64,000 nt of DNA from Kineosporia mesophila (GCF_021129235.1 NZ_JAJOMA010000010.1:212375-276374), one strand, 5' to 3'. Counted from the first letter of the stretch, positions 18,725-28,445 are shown. Translations and numbers: made by a program. Notes: generated by a model from the letters alone, not told the origin.

Positions 18725-19989
18725 CGGTCACCGTCGAACCGCCGCTGGTCGGCGGGGCCCGGGACGGGGACTCGCTCTCGCAGCGCGTCGCCGGGCGGCT
18801 GAACTCGCCGCTCACCTCGTACTACCTGGTGTTCGGGGCGACTGTCGCGCTGACCTGCATCGGTCTGGTGATGGTGCTGTCCAGCTCCAGCGTCGAGTCG
18901 ATCGCCGACGGCGCCTCGCCGTTCACCGAGTTCTGGCGGCAGGCGATGTTCGCCGCGATCGGGGTGCCGGCGATGCTCGTGGCCATGCGCATCCCGGTGC
19001 GCACGTGGCAGGTGCTGGGGTGGCCGCTGCTGCTCCTGTCGTTCGTGCTGCAGATGCTCACCTTCGTGCCCGGCATCGGTGTCGGCGCCAAGGGCAACCA
19101 CGGCTGGATCCTCATCGCCGGTTTCACCCTGCAGCCCGCCGAGGTCGGCAAGTTCGCCCTGATCGTCTGGGGCGCCACCGTGCTGGTGCGCAAGCGCCCG
19201 CTGATGGACCAGCCGCTGCACGCCCTGATCCCGGTGGTGCCGGGCGCCGGTGTACTGCTCCTGCTCATCCTGGGCGGGAAAGACCTGGGCACGGCGATGG
19301 TGGTCATGGCGATCATGGCCGGGCTGCTCTTCGTGGCCGGGGCCCCGCTGCGCATCTTCGCCGCGGCCTCGGGGGTACTGCTGCTGGCGGTGCTCGCGCT
19401 GGCGCAGACCGGTAACCGCCTCGACCGGATCGGCAGCTGGCTGAACGGCTGCTCCGCCACCAGCGCGGACGCCATGGGTGCCTGCTTCCAGAGCGTGCAC
19501 GGCCAGTGGGCCCTGGCCTCCGGCGGGTGGTGGGGCGTGGGCCTCGGCGCCAGCCGGGAGAAGTGGGGCCTGCTGCCCGAGGCGCACAACGACTTCATCT
19601 TCGCCATCGTCGGCGAGGAGCTCGGCCTGGTCGGGACGCTGCTCGTGATCGGCCTGCTGCTGACCCTGTGTCTCGGCCTGGCCCGGATCGTGCTGCGCAC
19701 CGACGACCTGTTCGTGAAAATTGCTACTTCGGGAGTTCTGATCTGGGTGGTCACCCACTCCGTCATCAACATCGGTGGGGTCATCGGCCTGCTGCCGATC
19801 GTCGGGATGCCGCTGCCGCTGGTCTCCAGCGGCGGCACGGCGCTCATCACGATGCTCGGGGCCCTGGGCATGGTGCTCGGGTTCGCCCGGCGGGAGACCG
19901 GGGCCGCGCAGGCTCTGGCCGCCCGGGTGGGCCTGGTCCAGCGGTCGCTGGCTGTGCTCCCGGTCCGGCGTGAGGGGAGGAACCGATGA
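18721..19989 (+). CDS. ftsW: Peptidoglycan glycosyltransferase FtsW (SEDS family)
   Basis: The 422-residue polytopic protein has about ten membrane helices. It polymerises lipid II at the septum with FtsI. Conserved parts seen: LSSSSVESI in the first loop, LQPAEVGKFALI, GGKDLGTAMVV, AHNDFIFAIVGEELGLVG, and GMPLPLVSSGGTAL. It starts at GTG overlapping the murD stop and overlaps murG by ATGA. Confidence 0.96.
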   Translation: MTVTVEPPLVGGARDGDSLSQRVAGRLNSPLTSYYLVFGATVALTCIGLVMVLSSSSVESIADGASPFTEFWRQAMFAAIGVPAMLVAMRIPVRTWQVLGWPLLLLSFVLQMLTFVPGIGVGAKGNHGWILIAGFTLQPAEVGKFALIVWGATVLVRKRPLMDQPLHALIPVVPGAGVLLLLILGGKDLGTAMVVMAIMAGLLFVAGAPLRIFAAASGVLLLAVLALAQTGNRLDRIGSWLNGCSATSADAMGACFQSVHGQWALASGGWWGVGLGASREKWGLLPEAHNDFIFAIVGEELGLVGTLLVIGLLLTLCLGLARIVLRTDDLFVKIATSGVLIWVVTHSVINIGGVIGLLPIVGMPLPLVSSGGTALITMLGALGMVLGFARRETGAAQALAARVGLVQRSLAVLPVRREGRNR

Positions 19990-21074
19990 GCCTCTCCGTC
20001 GTTCTCGCCGGTGGTGGAACCACCGGCCACATCGCCCCGCTGCTGGCCCTGGCCGACTGCCTGCGCCGCCGTGACCCGGACACCCGCATCACCGCGCTGG
20101 GCACGGCCGAGGGCCTGGAGGCCCGGCTGGTCCCGGCCGCCGGTTACGACCTCCAGCTGATGCCCCGCGTGCCGATGCCCCGGCGGCCCTCGGCCGACCT
20201 GCTCCGGTTGCCCCAGCGCCTGAAGGCGGCCATCGACGCGGCCGCCGCGGTGCTGGACGACGCGGACGTGCTGGTCGGTTTCGGTGGCTACGTGTCGTCG
20301 CCGGCCTACATCGCGGCGCGGCTGAAGAAGGTGCCGTTCGTGGTGCACGAGGCCAACGCCCGGCCCGGCCTGGCGAACAAGCTCGGCGCCCGGTTCACGC
20401 CCTACGTCGGCGTCACCTTCCCGGACACGCCGCTGCGCGGGGGACAGGTGATGGGACTGCCGCTGCGCACCCAGATCACCGGTCTGGACCGTCAGGAGCA
20501 GCGGGAGACCGCCCGGGTGGCCCTCGGCCTGAAGCCGAACCAGACCACGCTCTTCGTCACCGGCGGCTCGCTCGGCGCGCAGCAGCTGAACGACACGTTC
20601 GGCGCGGCGGCGCAGATGCTGACCGCCGCCGGCATCCAGGTGCTGCACACCTCGGGCCGGGACAAGACCGTTTCGTTCCCGGGGGAGCAGCCGGCCGGTT
20701 ACGTCGTCACCCCGTACCTGGACCGGATGGACCTGGCCTACGCGGCGGCCGACGCCGTGGTGTGCCGGTCCGGCGCCGGCAACGTCAGCGAGGTCACCGC
20801 CCTGGGTCTGCCCGCGGCGTACGTGCCCCTGCCGATCGGCAACGGTGAGCAGCGCCTCAACGCGGAGCCGGTGGTACGGGCGGGCGGAGGCCTGCTGATC
20901 GACAACGAAGCGTGCAACCTGCGCTGGGTCGAGACCACCCTGTTGCCCCTGCTGAGCGACCCGGGACGGCTGAGTGCCATGGGGGACGCGGCCGCCCGGT
21001 TCGGGATCCGCGACGCCGATGAGCGGCTCGCGTCGATGGTCGAGGTCGCGGCCTCACGTGGAGGAGCCCGATGA
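19986..21074 (+). CDS. murG: Lipid II synthase MurG (GlcNAc transferase)
   Basis: The 362-residue GT-B glycosyltransferase adds GlcNAc to lipid I on the cytoplasmic membrane face. Seen: GGGTTGHIAPLLALA at the N-terminus, FGGYVSSPAYIAA, HEANARPGLANK, GGSLGAQQLND and CRSGAGNVSEVTALGLPA. It overlaps both neighbours by four bases. Confidence 0.97.
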   Translation: MSLSVVLAGGGTTGHIAPLLALADCLRRRDPDTRITALGTAEGLEARLVPAAGYDLQLMPRVPMPRRPSADLLRLPQRLKAAIDAAAAVLDDADVLVGFGGYVSSPAYIAARLKKVPFVVHEANARPGLANKLGARFTPYVGVTFPDTPLRGGQVMGLPLRTQITGLDRQEQRETARVALGLKPNQTTLFVTGGSLGAQQLNDTFGAAAQMLTAAGIQVLHTSGRDKTVSFPGEQPAGYVVTPYLDRMDLAYAAADAVVCRSGAGNVSEVTALGLPAAYVPLPIGNGEQRLNAEPVVRAGGGLLIDNEACNLRWVETTLLPLLSDPGRLSAMGDAAARFGIRDADERLASMVEVAASRGGAR

Positions 21075-22648
21075 GTCAGAGCCCTGAACCCCACGACCAG
21101 GTGGAAGGCGAGCCCGGCGGCTCCCCGACCCCGAGCGTGCCGACCATGGCCGGTTCCCGGGTCGGTGGCCGGCTGTCCAACGAGGCCACCGTCACCAGCG
21201 CCTCCGGCGCTCCCCTGGTGGACGACCCGATCCTGTCCGCGCATCTGATCGGCATCGGCGGCGCCGGGATGTCGGGCATTGCCCGGCTGCTCCTCGCGCG
21301 CGGTGTCGTGGTGTCGGGCAGCGACAACCGGGACAGCCCGGTGCTGGCGGCCCTGCGGGCCGGTGGCGCGGCTGTCTTCATCGGCCACCGCGCCGACCAG
21401 GTGCCGGCCGGGTCCACCGTGGTGATCTCCACGGCCGTGCGCCCGGACAACCCGGAGCTGGTCGAGGCCCGGGCCCAGGACCTGCGGGTGCTGCACCGCT
21501 CCGAGGCGCTGGCCGCGCTGATGACCGGCCGCCGCCCGGTGGCGATCGCCGGTACCCACGGCAAGACCACCACCACCGGAATGACCACGGTGCTGCTGCG
21601 CGAGTGCGGGCTCGACCCGTCGTTCGCGATCGGCGGCGAGCTGACCGAGGGTGGCCAGGGTGCGCACGACGGCGCCGGCGACATCTTCGTGGCCGAGGCG
21701 GACGAGTCGGACGGCTCGTTCCTGCTCTACCGGCCCGAGGTCGCGGTCATCACCAACGTGGAGCCCGACCACCTCGACCACTACGGCAGCCAGGAGGCGG
21801 TCGAGGCCGCCTTCATCGAGTTCTGCCAGCGGGTCAAGCCCGGCGGCATGGTCGTGGTCTGCGGTGACGACGAGGGCGTGCGCCGGGTGATGGAGAGCGC
21901 TGCGGACAAGCTCGCGGTCCACGCCGTGCGGGTCTGCCGCTACGGCCTGGGCGAGGACAACGACGTGCGCCTGGTCGACATCGACGACACCCCCGACGGC
22001 GTCAGTTTCGCGATCGAGGCCCGGCCCGACGGCACCCGCATCGGCCCGGTCACCCTCCGCGTGCCCGGCGTGCACAACGCCCTGAACGCCGTCGCCGCCT
22101 GGTGCGTCGCCCGGCACTTCGGGGTCTCCGGGGCCCCCGCGCTGACGGCGGTGCGCAGCTTCGGCGGCACCCGTCGCCGGTTCGAGGACAAGGGCTCCCA
22201 CGACGGTGTGCGCATCGTCGACGACTACGCCCACCACCCGACCGAGGTGCGCGCGGTGCTGAAGGCGGCCCGCAGCGTCACCGAGGGCCGGGTGCTGGCC
22301 GTGTTCCAGCCGCACCTGTTCAGCCGTACCCGGATCTTCGCCGAGGACTTCGGCACCGCCCTGTCGCTGGCCGACGAGGTGATCGTGCTCGACGTGTACG
22401 CCGCCCGGGAGGATCCCGAGCCCGGCGTCACCGGTGAACTCGTGGCGAACGCGGTCCGGCTGCCCCCGGCGCAGGTCGCGTACCGGCCCACCGCGTCGGC
22501 CGCCGTCGACGAGGTGCTGCGACGGGCCCAGAAGGGCGACCTGGTGATGACCATCGGCGCCGGTGACGTCACCGTCCTGGGCCCGGTGATCCTGGACGCC
22601 CTGCGGGCGGGCCGCTCCGTCGGCGACAGCGACCAGCAGCCGGCATGA
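21071..22648 (+). CDS. murC: UDP-N-acetylmuramate:L-alanine ligase
   Basis: The 525-residue Mur ligase adds L-Ala to UDP-MurNAc. An N-terminal extension of about 55 residues precedes the Rossmann motif LIGIGGAGMSGIA. The ATP loop GTHGKTTTT, EADESDGSF, NVEPDHLDHYG and DDYAHHPTE are intact, in contrast to the MurD-like protein of the same cluster. ATGA overlaps on both sides. Confidence 0.97.
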   Translation: MSQSPEPHDQVEGEPGGSPTPSVPTMAGSRVGGRLSNEATVTSASGAPLVDDPILSAHLIGIGGAGMSGIARLLLARGVVVSGSDNRDSPVLAALRAGGAAVFIGHRADQVPAGSTVVISTAVRPDNPELVEARAQDLRVLHRSEALAALMTGRRPVAIAGTHGKTTTTGMTTVLLRECGLDPSFAIGGELTEGGQGAHDGAGDIFVAEADESDGSFLLYRPEVAVITNVEPDHLDHYGSQEAVEAAFIEFCQRVKPGGMVVVCGDDEGVRRVMESAADKLAVHAVRVCRYGLGEDNDVRLVDIDDTPDGVSFAIEARPDGTRIGPVTLRVPGVHNALNAVAAWCVARHFGVSGAPALTAVRSFGGTRRRFEDKGSHDGVRIVDDYAHHPTEVRAVLKAARSVTEGRVLAVFQPHLFSRTRIFAEDFGTALSLADEVIVLDVYAAREDPEPGVTGELVANAVRLPPAQVAYRPTASAAVDEVLRRAQKGDLVMTIGAGDVTVLGPVILDALRAGRSVGDSDQQPA

Positions 22649-23796
22649 CGCCGTCCTCGTCGAGCGGGCCGGGTCGTCGCCCGGCCCGGGCCCCCGCCGC
22701 CCGGAACCCGGCACCCCGGCGTAAGCCGGGCCCGTCCGCGTCCTCGGGCCAGGCGACCCCGAAACCGCCGGCGAAGACACCCAGGCCGACCCCGAAGCCG
22801 ACTCCCCGCCCGGCGGCGAAGAAGCCGCCGGTGAAGAAGGTGGTGGCCCAGAAGCCGGCTGCGAAGCAACCGGTGGCCCAGAAGGTGGCCAGGAAGCCGG
22901 TGGCCAAGAAGCCGGTGGCCCGGAAGAAGCCGCCCTCGCGCACCCGCCCGGTCTCGGCGAGCCGTTCGACCGGGCTGCTGCCGCAGTACCCGCGGCCGGT
23001 GGTCTCGCAGACGTCCGCGAAGCGGTTCGCCGCGCGGGCCCGGGCGCGCCGTCGCCGTCGGCTGCTGATCGGCCTGTTCACGGTGATGGTGCTCGGTGGT
23101 GGCAGCTGGCTGGCCGTGCTCTCGCCGTGGGCGCGGGTGAACCGGGTGACCGTGTCCGGTCTGGACCGGGTGCCCGAGTCGACGGTGCGCGACACCACCG
23201 ACACCGAGATCGGTCATTCCATGCTGCTCGCCCGCACCTCCGACATCACGGCGCAGCTGAGCAAGCTCCGTCTGGTGAAGCACGTCGAGGTCAGCCGGTC
23301 GTGGCCGGGCACGCTCGAGGTCGAGGTGACCGAGCGCGAGCCGGTGGCCGCCCTGCCCTCGAGCCAGGTGGCGGCCAACAGCAACCACGAAGACGCCCAG
23401 ACCTCGGACACCGTGCAGATGATGCAGCTGGTGGACGACGAGGGTGTGGTCATCGAGACGGTTCCGGCCCCGGGCATCCCGGCCGGACTGCCCCGGATCG
23501 AGGTCGCGCTGGGGGAGAAGCAGAGCGTGGCCAACCTGCGCGGCACCCTGGCGGTGCTGAACGGGCTGCCCGGCAACCTGAGCTCGCGTCTGAAGGCGAT
23601 CGGCACCAGCTCGCCGGACGGGATCTGGCTGCGGCTGTCGGCACCGCTCGAGGGCGCGAAACAGCGCACGGTGCTCGTGCAGTGGGGCGACTCGGAACAG
23701 GGCGCCAAGAAGGCGAAGGTTCTCACCGCGCTGCTCCGGCAGAAGGCGAAGACCTACGACGTGCGGGCCCCGGAGATGCCTTCCACCGCGTCGTAG
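22645..23796 (+). CDS. ftsQ: Cell division protein FtsQ with long histone-like N-terminal tail
   Basis: The 383-residue bitopic membrane protein has a cytoplasmic tail of about 139 residues made largely of Lys, Pro and Ala (PVKKVVAQKPAAK, KPVAKKPVARKK), one membrane helix (about 140-160), a POTRA domain starting near 163 (VNRVTVSGLDRVPESTV) and the FtsQ C-terminal domain. FtsQ connects divisome parts through FtsL/FtsB. The tail is far longer than in most FtsQ proteins and resembles histone H1-type tails. Confidence 0.93.
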   Translation: MTPSSSSGPGRRPARAPAARNPAPRRKPGPSASSGQATPKPPAKTPRPTPKPTPRPAAKKPPVKKVVAQKPAAKQPVAQKVARKPVAKKPVARKKPPSRTRPVSASRSTGLLPQYPRPVVSQTSAKRFAARARARRRRRLLIGLFTVMVLGGGSWLAVLSPWARVNRVTVSGLDRVPESTVRDTTDTEIGHSMLLARTSDITAQLSKLRLVKHVEVSRSWPGTLEVEVTEREPVAALPSSQVAANSNHEDAQTSDTVQMMQLVDDEGVVIETVPAPGIPAGLPRIEVALGEKQSVANLRGTLAVLNGLPGNLSSRLKAIGTSSPDGIWLRLSAPLEGAKQRTVLVQWGDSEQGAKKAKVLTALLRQKAKTYDVRAPEMPSTAS

Positions 23797-23885
23797 TGCC
23801 CGGCGGACCGTGGGTGACGGTCCCCACATCGCCGCTCGATCGATCACGCTGATCGAGACGGCCGGGCGACACACCGGCGAGGTCG

Positions 23886-23962
23886 TTGAAAGGCCTCGGG
23901 TGGGCACCTACGTTCGCTTATCAGTACAGGCTGACATAACTATAACCCTCCAGTTGAGGGTT
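23886..23962 (+). promoter_or_regulatory. Two ftsZ promoters and a hairpin
   Basis: In the 203-base ftsQ-ftsZ gap, P1 is TTGAAA (23886-23891), 17 bases, TACGTT (23909-23914). P2 is TTATCA (23918-23923), 17 bases, TATAAC (23941-23946). Just after P2, TAACCCTC (23943-23950) pairs with GAGGGTTA (23956-23963) as an 8-bp hairpin that could bind a regulator or stabilise the message. Actinobacterial ftsZ genes are known to have their own promoters here. Confidence 0.65.
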
Positions 23963-23999
23963 AGGGTCTAAGGATCCGGCGAGCGAGAGGCACCCCGAC

Positions 24000-25430
24000 G
24001 TGGCAGCTCCGCAGAACTACCTCGCGGTCATCAAGGTTGTAGGTATCGGTGGCGGCGGCGTCAACGCAGTCAACCGGATGATCGAGGTCGGACTCAAGGG
24101 CGTCGAGTTCATCGCGATCAATACCGATGCTCAGGCGCTGCTGATGAGCGACGCCGACGTCAAACTCGACGTCGGCCGTGAGCTCACGCGCGGCCTGGGG
24201 GCCGGCGCCGATCCGGAGGTCGGCCGCAAGGCCGCCGAGGACCACGCCGAAGAGATCGAAGAAGTGATCAAGGGCGCCGACATGGTCTTCGTGACCGCCG
24301 GTGAGGGTGGTGGCACCGGTACCGGTGGCGCCCCCGTGGTCGCCCGGATCGCCCGTTCCCTCGGCGCCCTGACCATCGGTGTCGTGACGCGCCCCTTCAC
24401 CTTCGAGGGCCGGCGTCGATCGACGCAGGCCGACTCGGGCATCACCTCGCTGCGCGAGGAGGTGGACACCCTCATCACCATCCCGAACGACCGGCTGCTG
24501 TCGATCAGCGATCGCCACGTCAGCGTGCTCGACGCCTTCCGGTCGGCCGACCAGGTGCTCCTCTCCGGTGTGCAGGGCATCACCGACCTGATCACCACGC
24601 CGGGCCTGATCAACCTCGACTTCGCCGACGTGAAGTCGGTGATGCAGGGCGCCGGCAGCGCGCTGATGGGTATCGGCTCGGCCCGTGGTGAGGACCGCGC
24701 CATCCAGGCCGCCGAGACCGCGATCTCCTCGCCGCTGCTCGAGGCCAGCGTCGACGGCGCCCACGGTGTGCTGCTCTCCATCCAGGGTGGTTCCGACCTG
24801 GGTCTCTTCGAGATCAATGAGGCCGCCCGGCTGGTGCAGGAGGCCGCGCACCCGGAGGCCAACATCATCTTCGGTGCGGTCATCGACGACGCCCTCGGCG
24901 ACGAGGTGCGGGTCACGGTGATCGCGGCCGGCTTCGACGGGGGTACGCCGACGAAGCGACGGGACGAGAACGCGCTGGGCCAGGTCAGCGGGCGGCAACA
25001 GCTACCGTCGTCCGCGCAGTCGGGTCAGTCCGGTTCCGGGGGCCAGGCGAACCAGGCCGGCCAGCAGCGTCCTGCCCACGCGCAGCCGCAGTCGGCCTCG
25101 GCGATCCAGTTCAACCCGAGCCCGCCGCCGGGCCAGCCCGGTCTGCACGGTCAGCACCCGACCGGCCAGATCCCGCAGGTGCCGCAGCAGCAGCCGGTGC
25201 CCGTGCAGATCGGTGGCCAGCAGAACACCAACGGTTACGCGCCGGCCAACGGTTACACCCAGCCGACCCCGCTCAACCCGCCGGAGCCGGAGTTCGAGGC
25301 CCAGACCGGTGAGCAGCCGACCCAGCCCGAGCCGCCCCGGGTCATCGAGGTGACGGACGCGCGTCCGCGCACCCCGCGTCCGATCGTTCTGGACGACGAC
25401 GACCTCGACGTGCCCGACTTCCTCAAGTAA
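24000..25430 (+). CDS. ftsZ: Cell division GTPase FtsZ
   Basis: The 476-residue tubulin homologue forms the Z-ring. Seen: [15 protein letters not shown], the tubulin signature [12 protein letters not shown] (about residues 101-112), the T7 synergy loop region LINLDFADV, and the C-terminal peptide [12 protein letters not shown] that binds SepF and other partners. A Gln/Pro-rich linker of about 130 residues lies between the GTPase core and that peptide. It starts at GTG. Confidence 0.98.
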   Translation: MAAPQNYLAVIKVVGIGGGGVNAVNRMIEVGLKGVEFIAINTDAQALLMSDADVKLDVGRELTRGLGAGADPEVGRKAAEDHAEEIEEVIKGADMVFVTAGEGGGTGTGGAPVVARIARSLGALTIGVVTRPFTFEGRRRSTQADSGITSLREEVDTLITIPNDRLLSISDRHVSVLDAFRSADQVLLSGVQGITDLITTPGLINLDFADVKSVMQGAGSALMGIGSARGEDRAIQAAETAISSPLLEASVDGAHGVLLSIQGGSDLGLFEINEAARLVQEAAHPEANIIFGAVIDDALGDEVRVTVIAAGFDGGTPTKRRDENALGQVSGRQQLPSSAQSGQSGSGGQANQAGQQRPAHAQPQSASAIQFNPSPPPGQPGLHGQHPTGQIPQVPQQQPVPVQIGGQQNTNGYAPANGYTQPTPLNPPEPEFEAQTGEQPTQPEPPRVIEVTDARPRTPRPIVLDDDDLDVPDFLK

Positions 25431-25458
25431 CGTCACCCCTCCTTTCTAAGGAGACGTG

Positions 25459-26151
25459 GTGGAACGGCAGGAAGAACTGGCGATCGGCCTGGAATCGGTC
25501 CGGTCGCAGGTGGCGAAGGCGTGTACGGAGGCCGGGCGGGACCCGGCGGGGGCAACGCTCGTCGTCGTCACCAAGACCTACCCGGCCAGTGACATCAGAT
25601 TGCTGGCCGGGCTGGGCGTCCGCGAGGTCGGCGAGAGCCGTGACCAGGAAGCGTCCCCCAAGGTCGAGGAGTCCGCCGACCTGAATCTGGACTGGCATTT
25701 CATCGGCCGCCTGCAGAGCAACAAGGCCAGGCACGTCGCCCGCTATGCACACTCCGTACACTCCGTCGACCGCCCGGGCCTGATTTCCGGCCTGCAGCGC
25801 GGTGCGGCCGAGGCCGGGCGCACGGTGCGCTGCTTCCTCCAGATCAGCCTCGACGGTGACTCCTCCCGTGGCGGGGCCCTTGCACAAGACGTCCCGGCCC
25901 TCGCCGATGCCGTCGCGGCGTCGGAGAACCTGCAGCTCGCGGGCCTGATGGCGGTGTCCCCTGTGACCTGGGACCCAAATCGCGCTTTTTCAGATCTTTT
26001 GGACGCCTCCGCGCATCTAAGAGAGCAACACCCCGAAGCAATTGACATCTCGGGTGGCATGAGCGGCGATTTCATGCAAGCTCTGCGTCACGGAGCAACT
26101 CACCTGCGTGTCGGAAGCGCGGTCCTCGGCCAGAGGCCGCCGCTCGGGTAG
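25459..26151 (+). CDS. yggS: Pyridoxal-phosphate homeostasis protein YggS/YBL036C family
   Basis: The 230-residue PLP-binding TIM-barrel protein has the PLP lysine in VVVTKTYPASD, GESRDQEA, WHFIGRLQSNKA, SVDRP and the C-terminal MSGDFMQALRHGATHLRVGSAVLG. Two GTG codons stand side by side; the second is preferred because AAGGAG is 5 bases upstream. It follows ftsZ by 28 bases; the pgeF/yfiH gene often found between them is absent. Confidence 0.93.
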   Translation: MERQEELAIGLESVRSQVAKACTEAGRDPAGATLVVVTKTYPASDIRLLAGLGVREVGESRDQEASPKVEESADLNLDWHFIGRLQSNKARHVARYAHSVHSVDRPGLISGLQRGAAEAGRTVRCFLQISLDGDSSRGGALAQDVPALADAVAASENLQLAGLMAVSPVTWDPNRAFSDLLDASAHLREQHPEAIDISGGMSGDFMQALRHGATHLRVGSAVLGQRPPLG

Positions 26152-26187
26152 CTTCGTCGCAGGGTGAGCGAACATGCGGAGGTTTCG

Positions 26188-26685
26188 ATGAGCGGCGCAC
26201 TGCGCAAGACCATGGTGTACCTGGGCCTTGCCGAGGACGACGACCGCTACTCGGCGTACGACGAGTACGAGGACGAGGACTTCGATCCGGTCGTGGACGA
26301 CGAAGAAGAACGTGAAGAGCCCCGCCGGGCGGCGGTCACGCCGATCGGCCGCGCTCAGGGTCAGGGGCAGATGGCCCGGGTGGTTGCCCACCCGTCCGCC
26401 GAGATCCACCGGATCACGACGATTCATCCCCGGACCTACAACGAGGCCAAGACCATCGGCGAGAGCTTCCGCTCGGGTACGCCGGTGATCATGAACCTGA
26501 CGGACATGGACGACTCGGACGCCAAGCGTCTCGTCGACTTCTCCGCCGGGCTCGTTTTCGGTCTGCACGGCTCGATCGAGAAGGTGACGGGCAAGGTCTT
26601 CCTGCTCTCGCCGGCCAACGTCGAGGTGGCGACTCCGGAGAAGACCCGGGCTCCCGATCGCGCGGCCTTCTTCAACCAGTCCTGA
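26188..26685 (+). CDS. sepF: Cell division protein SepF
   Basis: The 165-residue FtsZ membrane anchor has an N-terminal amphipathic helix ([14 protein letters not shown]), an acidic linker rich in Asp, Glu and Tyr (about residues 16-48) and the SepF core (about 68-150; [36 protein letters not shown]). The ATG is preferred over a GTG 24 bases upstream because GGAGG lies 5 bases before it and the N-terminus then matches the family. Confidence 0.95.
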   Translation: MSGALRKTMVYLGLAEDDDRYSAYDEYEDEDFDPVVDDEEEREEPRRAAVTPIGRAQGQGQMARVVAHPSAEIHRITTIHPRTYNEAKTIGESFRSGTPVIMNLTDMDDSDAKRLVDFSAGLVFGLHGSIEKVTGKVFLLSPANVEVATPEKTRAPDRAAFFNQS

Positions 26686-27203
26686 CGGTCTGAGAAGGCC
26701 CGCGTCAGCGGGTCCGATCTGCACTCCCGTCGCACCATGTGCGGACGGCTCTATTTTGCATGCCCACGATCTGCTCGCGGGCATGACCATGCACCGGGCA
26801 GCGCTGAGCGCTGCCCGGAAGGGCAGAGTTCACCGGCCCGGCCGGTGAACCGGGTCTGTACCGGTGGGGTGGCCGGACAGGGCCGTCCGGGCGAGGGTGG
26901 GCACCGGACGGCGGGCCGGCACGTTGTACCGGCTGATGCGAAGGACGATGGAATCCCGACCGGGGGTGGCCGATCCGGCCGACCCCGTGGGAAACATCAG
27001 TGATCCTAAGCGATCCGGGCGCCTTCTGGCCATGTCCGGTTCGCTACGGTGAACGAAGTTCGACGCAGCTCGTCCGTCTGCGGCAGGCTTGACCTCCCGT
27101 TGACGGTTGTGGTCGCCATTCCGGTGGCGATCGCCGGCAGCACATCGGGCAGGTCAGGTGCCTCCCGGTCCCACCACTGAGTGCAAGCGGAGCCACAACC
27201 GCC
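26686..27203. other. Intergenic region with three strong hairpins
   Basis: The 518 bases between sepF and yggT have no convincing gene. Three inverted repeats follow each other: CATGCCC/GGGCATG (26759-26785), an 11-bp perfect stem CCGGGCAGCGC with a 3-base loop (26794-26818), and GTTCACCGGC/GCCGGTGAAC (26828-26850). No U-tracts follow. They could be a terminator, a structured RNA or protein-binding sites. Confidence 0.65.
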
Positions 27204-27491
27204 GTGAACCTGATCGCCAACCTGCTCTACTACGTCGTCTTCCTGTTCTTCATCATCCTGATCGGCCGGCTGGTGATCGACTGGATCCAGGTCTTCGCCC
27301 GGGACTGGCGCCCGCGCGGCGTGGTGCTGGTGATCGCCGAGGGGATCTACTCGGGAACCGATCCGCCGCTGAAGGCGCTGCGTCGCCTGCTCCCACCTCT
27401 CCGTATCGGCGCAGTTCAGCTGGATCTTGCCTTCATCGTGTTGTTCCTCATAGTGAGCATCTTGATGCAGGTGCTGAACGCAGCGCGCTGA
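27204..27491 (+). CDS. yggT: YggT family membrane protein
   Basis: The 95-residue integral membrane protein has two hydrophobic helices (about residues 2-28 and 70-93) joined by a loop carrying the family signature (DPPLKALRRLLPP). YggT proteins lie beside sepF and divIVA in most actinobacteria; their exact role in division or envelope maintenance is not settled. It starts at GTG. Confidence 0.92.
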   Translation: MNLIANLLYYVVFLFFIILIGRLVIDWIQVFARDWRPRGVVLVIAEGIYSGTDPPLKALRRLLPPLRIGAVQLDLAFIVLFLIVSILMQVLNAAR

Positions 27492-27654
27492 TCTTCGGTG
27501 ACGCACGTTCAGGTGACAGATTGTGTGTGAAACATGACCGTCCGTTGCTCCGGAAGTGGTGATCCGGGCCAGGCTTGTGTAGCGTCTGGTTCCGGTACGG
27601 TGGCGTAGCAGCGGCTCCGCACTTCCGAATGAGTGACCAACGCGAGGTGACCAG

Positions 27655-28422
27655 ATGGCGTTGACGCCCGAAGACGTTGTTAATAAGCGCTTCCAGGCGA
27701 CCAAGTTCCGCGAAGGCTACGACCAGGACGAGGTCGACGACTTCCTGGACGAGGTCGTCAACGAACTTCGCCGCCTGGGCGAGGAGAACGAGGAGCTGCG
27801 CGGAAAGCTGAGCTCGTGCGAGCGACGCGTCGGAGAACTGTCTCGCGCCAATGTGGCCCGCGAGTCCGCTCCGGAGCCGGCTCCCGCCCCGATGCCGACC
27901 CCGCCGCCCGCGCCGCAGCCCGTGGCCGCTGTCGCGCCGGAGCCGATCCGGGTCCCCGCCGTCATGGAGGCCCAGTCGCAGGGTCCCGAGGCCGCCGCCG
28001 GCATGCTGGCCCTGGCCCAGAAGCTCCACGACGAGTACGTGCGCAACGGTGAGCAGACCCGCGACCGCATCGTCGGTGAGGCTCGTGAGCACTCCAACCG
28101 CCTGATCCGCGAGGCCGAGGAGAAGCAGCGCCAGACGCTCGGTTCCCTGGAGCAGGAGCGTTCGCTCCTCGAGCGCAAGATCGACGAGCTGCGGGCCTTC
28201 GAGCGCGAGTACCGCAGCCGGCTCAAGTCGTACCTGGAAGGTCAGCTCCGCGAGCTGGAGTCCAAGGCGGCCGTCGTGCCCACCCGGGGCCCGCAGCAGC
28301 CGCAGTCCCAGCCCGCCGGTGTCGGTGCCGCGCCCTACGGTGCGCCGCTCCCGACGCGGGGTGGATACTCGGACTCAGGTTCCGACGCGCCGGCGCAGTA
28401 CCCCTTCGGCGGACAGAACTGA
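27655..28422 (+). CDS. divIVA: Polar growth protein DivIVA (Wag31)
   Basis: The 255-residue coiled-coil scaffold marks cell poles and directs apical growth. The N-terminal domain (MALTPEDVVNKRFQATKFREGYDQDEVDDFLDEV region, residues 1-60) is intact, followed by an Ala/Pro linker (about 72-103), a second coiled coil (about 115-215) and a disordered tail. A hairpin terminator follows. Confidence 0.96.
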   Translation: MALTPEDVVNKRFQATKFREGYDQDEVDDFLDEVVNELRRLGEENEELRGKLSSCERRVGELSRANVARESAPEPAPAPMPTPPPAPQPVAAVAPEPIRVPAVMEAQSQGPEAAAGMLALAQKLHDEYVRNGEQTRDRIVGEAREHSNRLIREAEEKQRQTLGSLEQERSLLERKIDELRAFEREYRSRLKSYLEGQLRELESKAAVVPTRGPQQPQSQPAGVGAAPYGAPLPTRGGYSDSGSDAPAQYPFGGQN

Positions 28423-28445
28423 CACAGCCCTAGCGAGTACGGCCC

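Noticed and set aside
22750..22950. Lys/Pro-rich segment read as a fused histone-like protein gene
   Set aside because: It is continuous with the FtsQ membrane helix and POTRA domain, and has no separate start or stop; it is treated as an FtsQ tail.
26737..27003. Short frame beginning MCGRLYF, like the start of SOS-associated (YedK/HMCES) peptidases
   Set aside because: Only the first four residues match; the rest lacks the family's conserved residues and overlaps the hairpin cluster.
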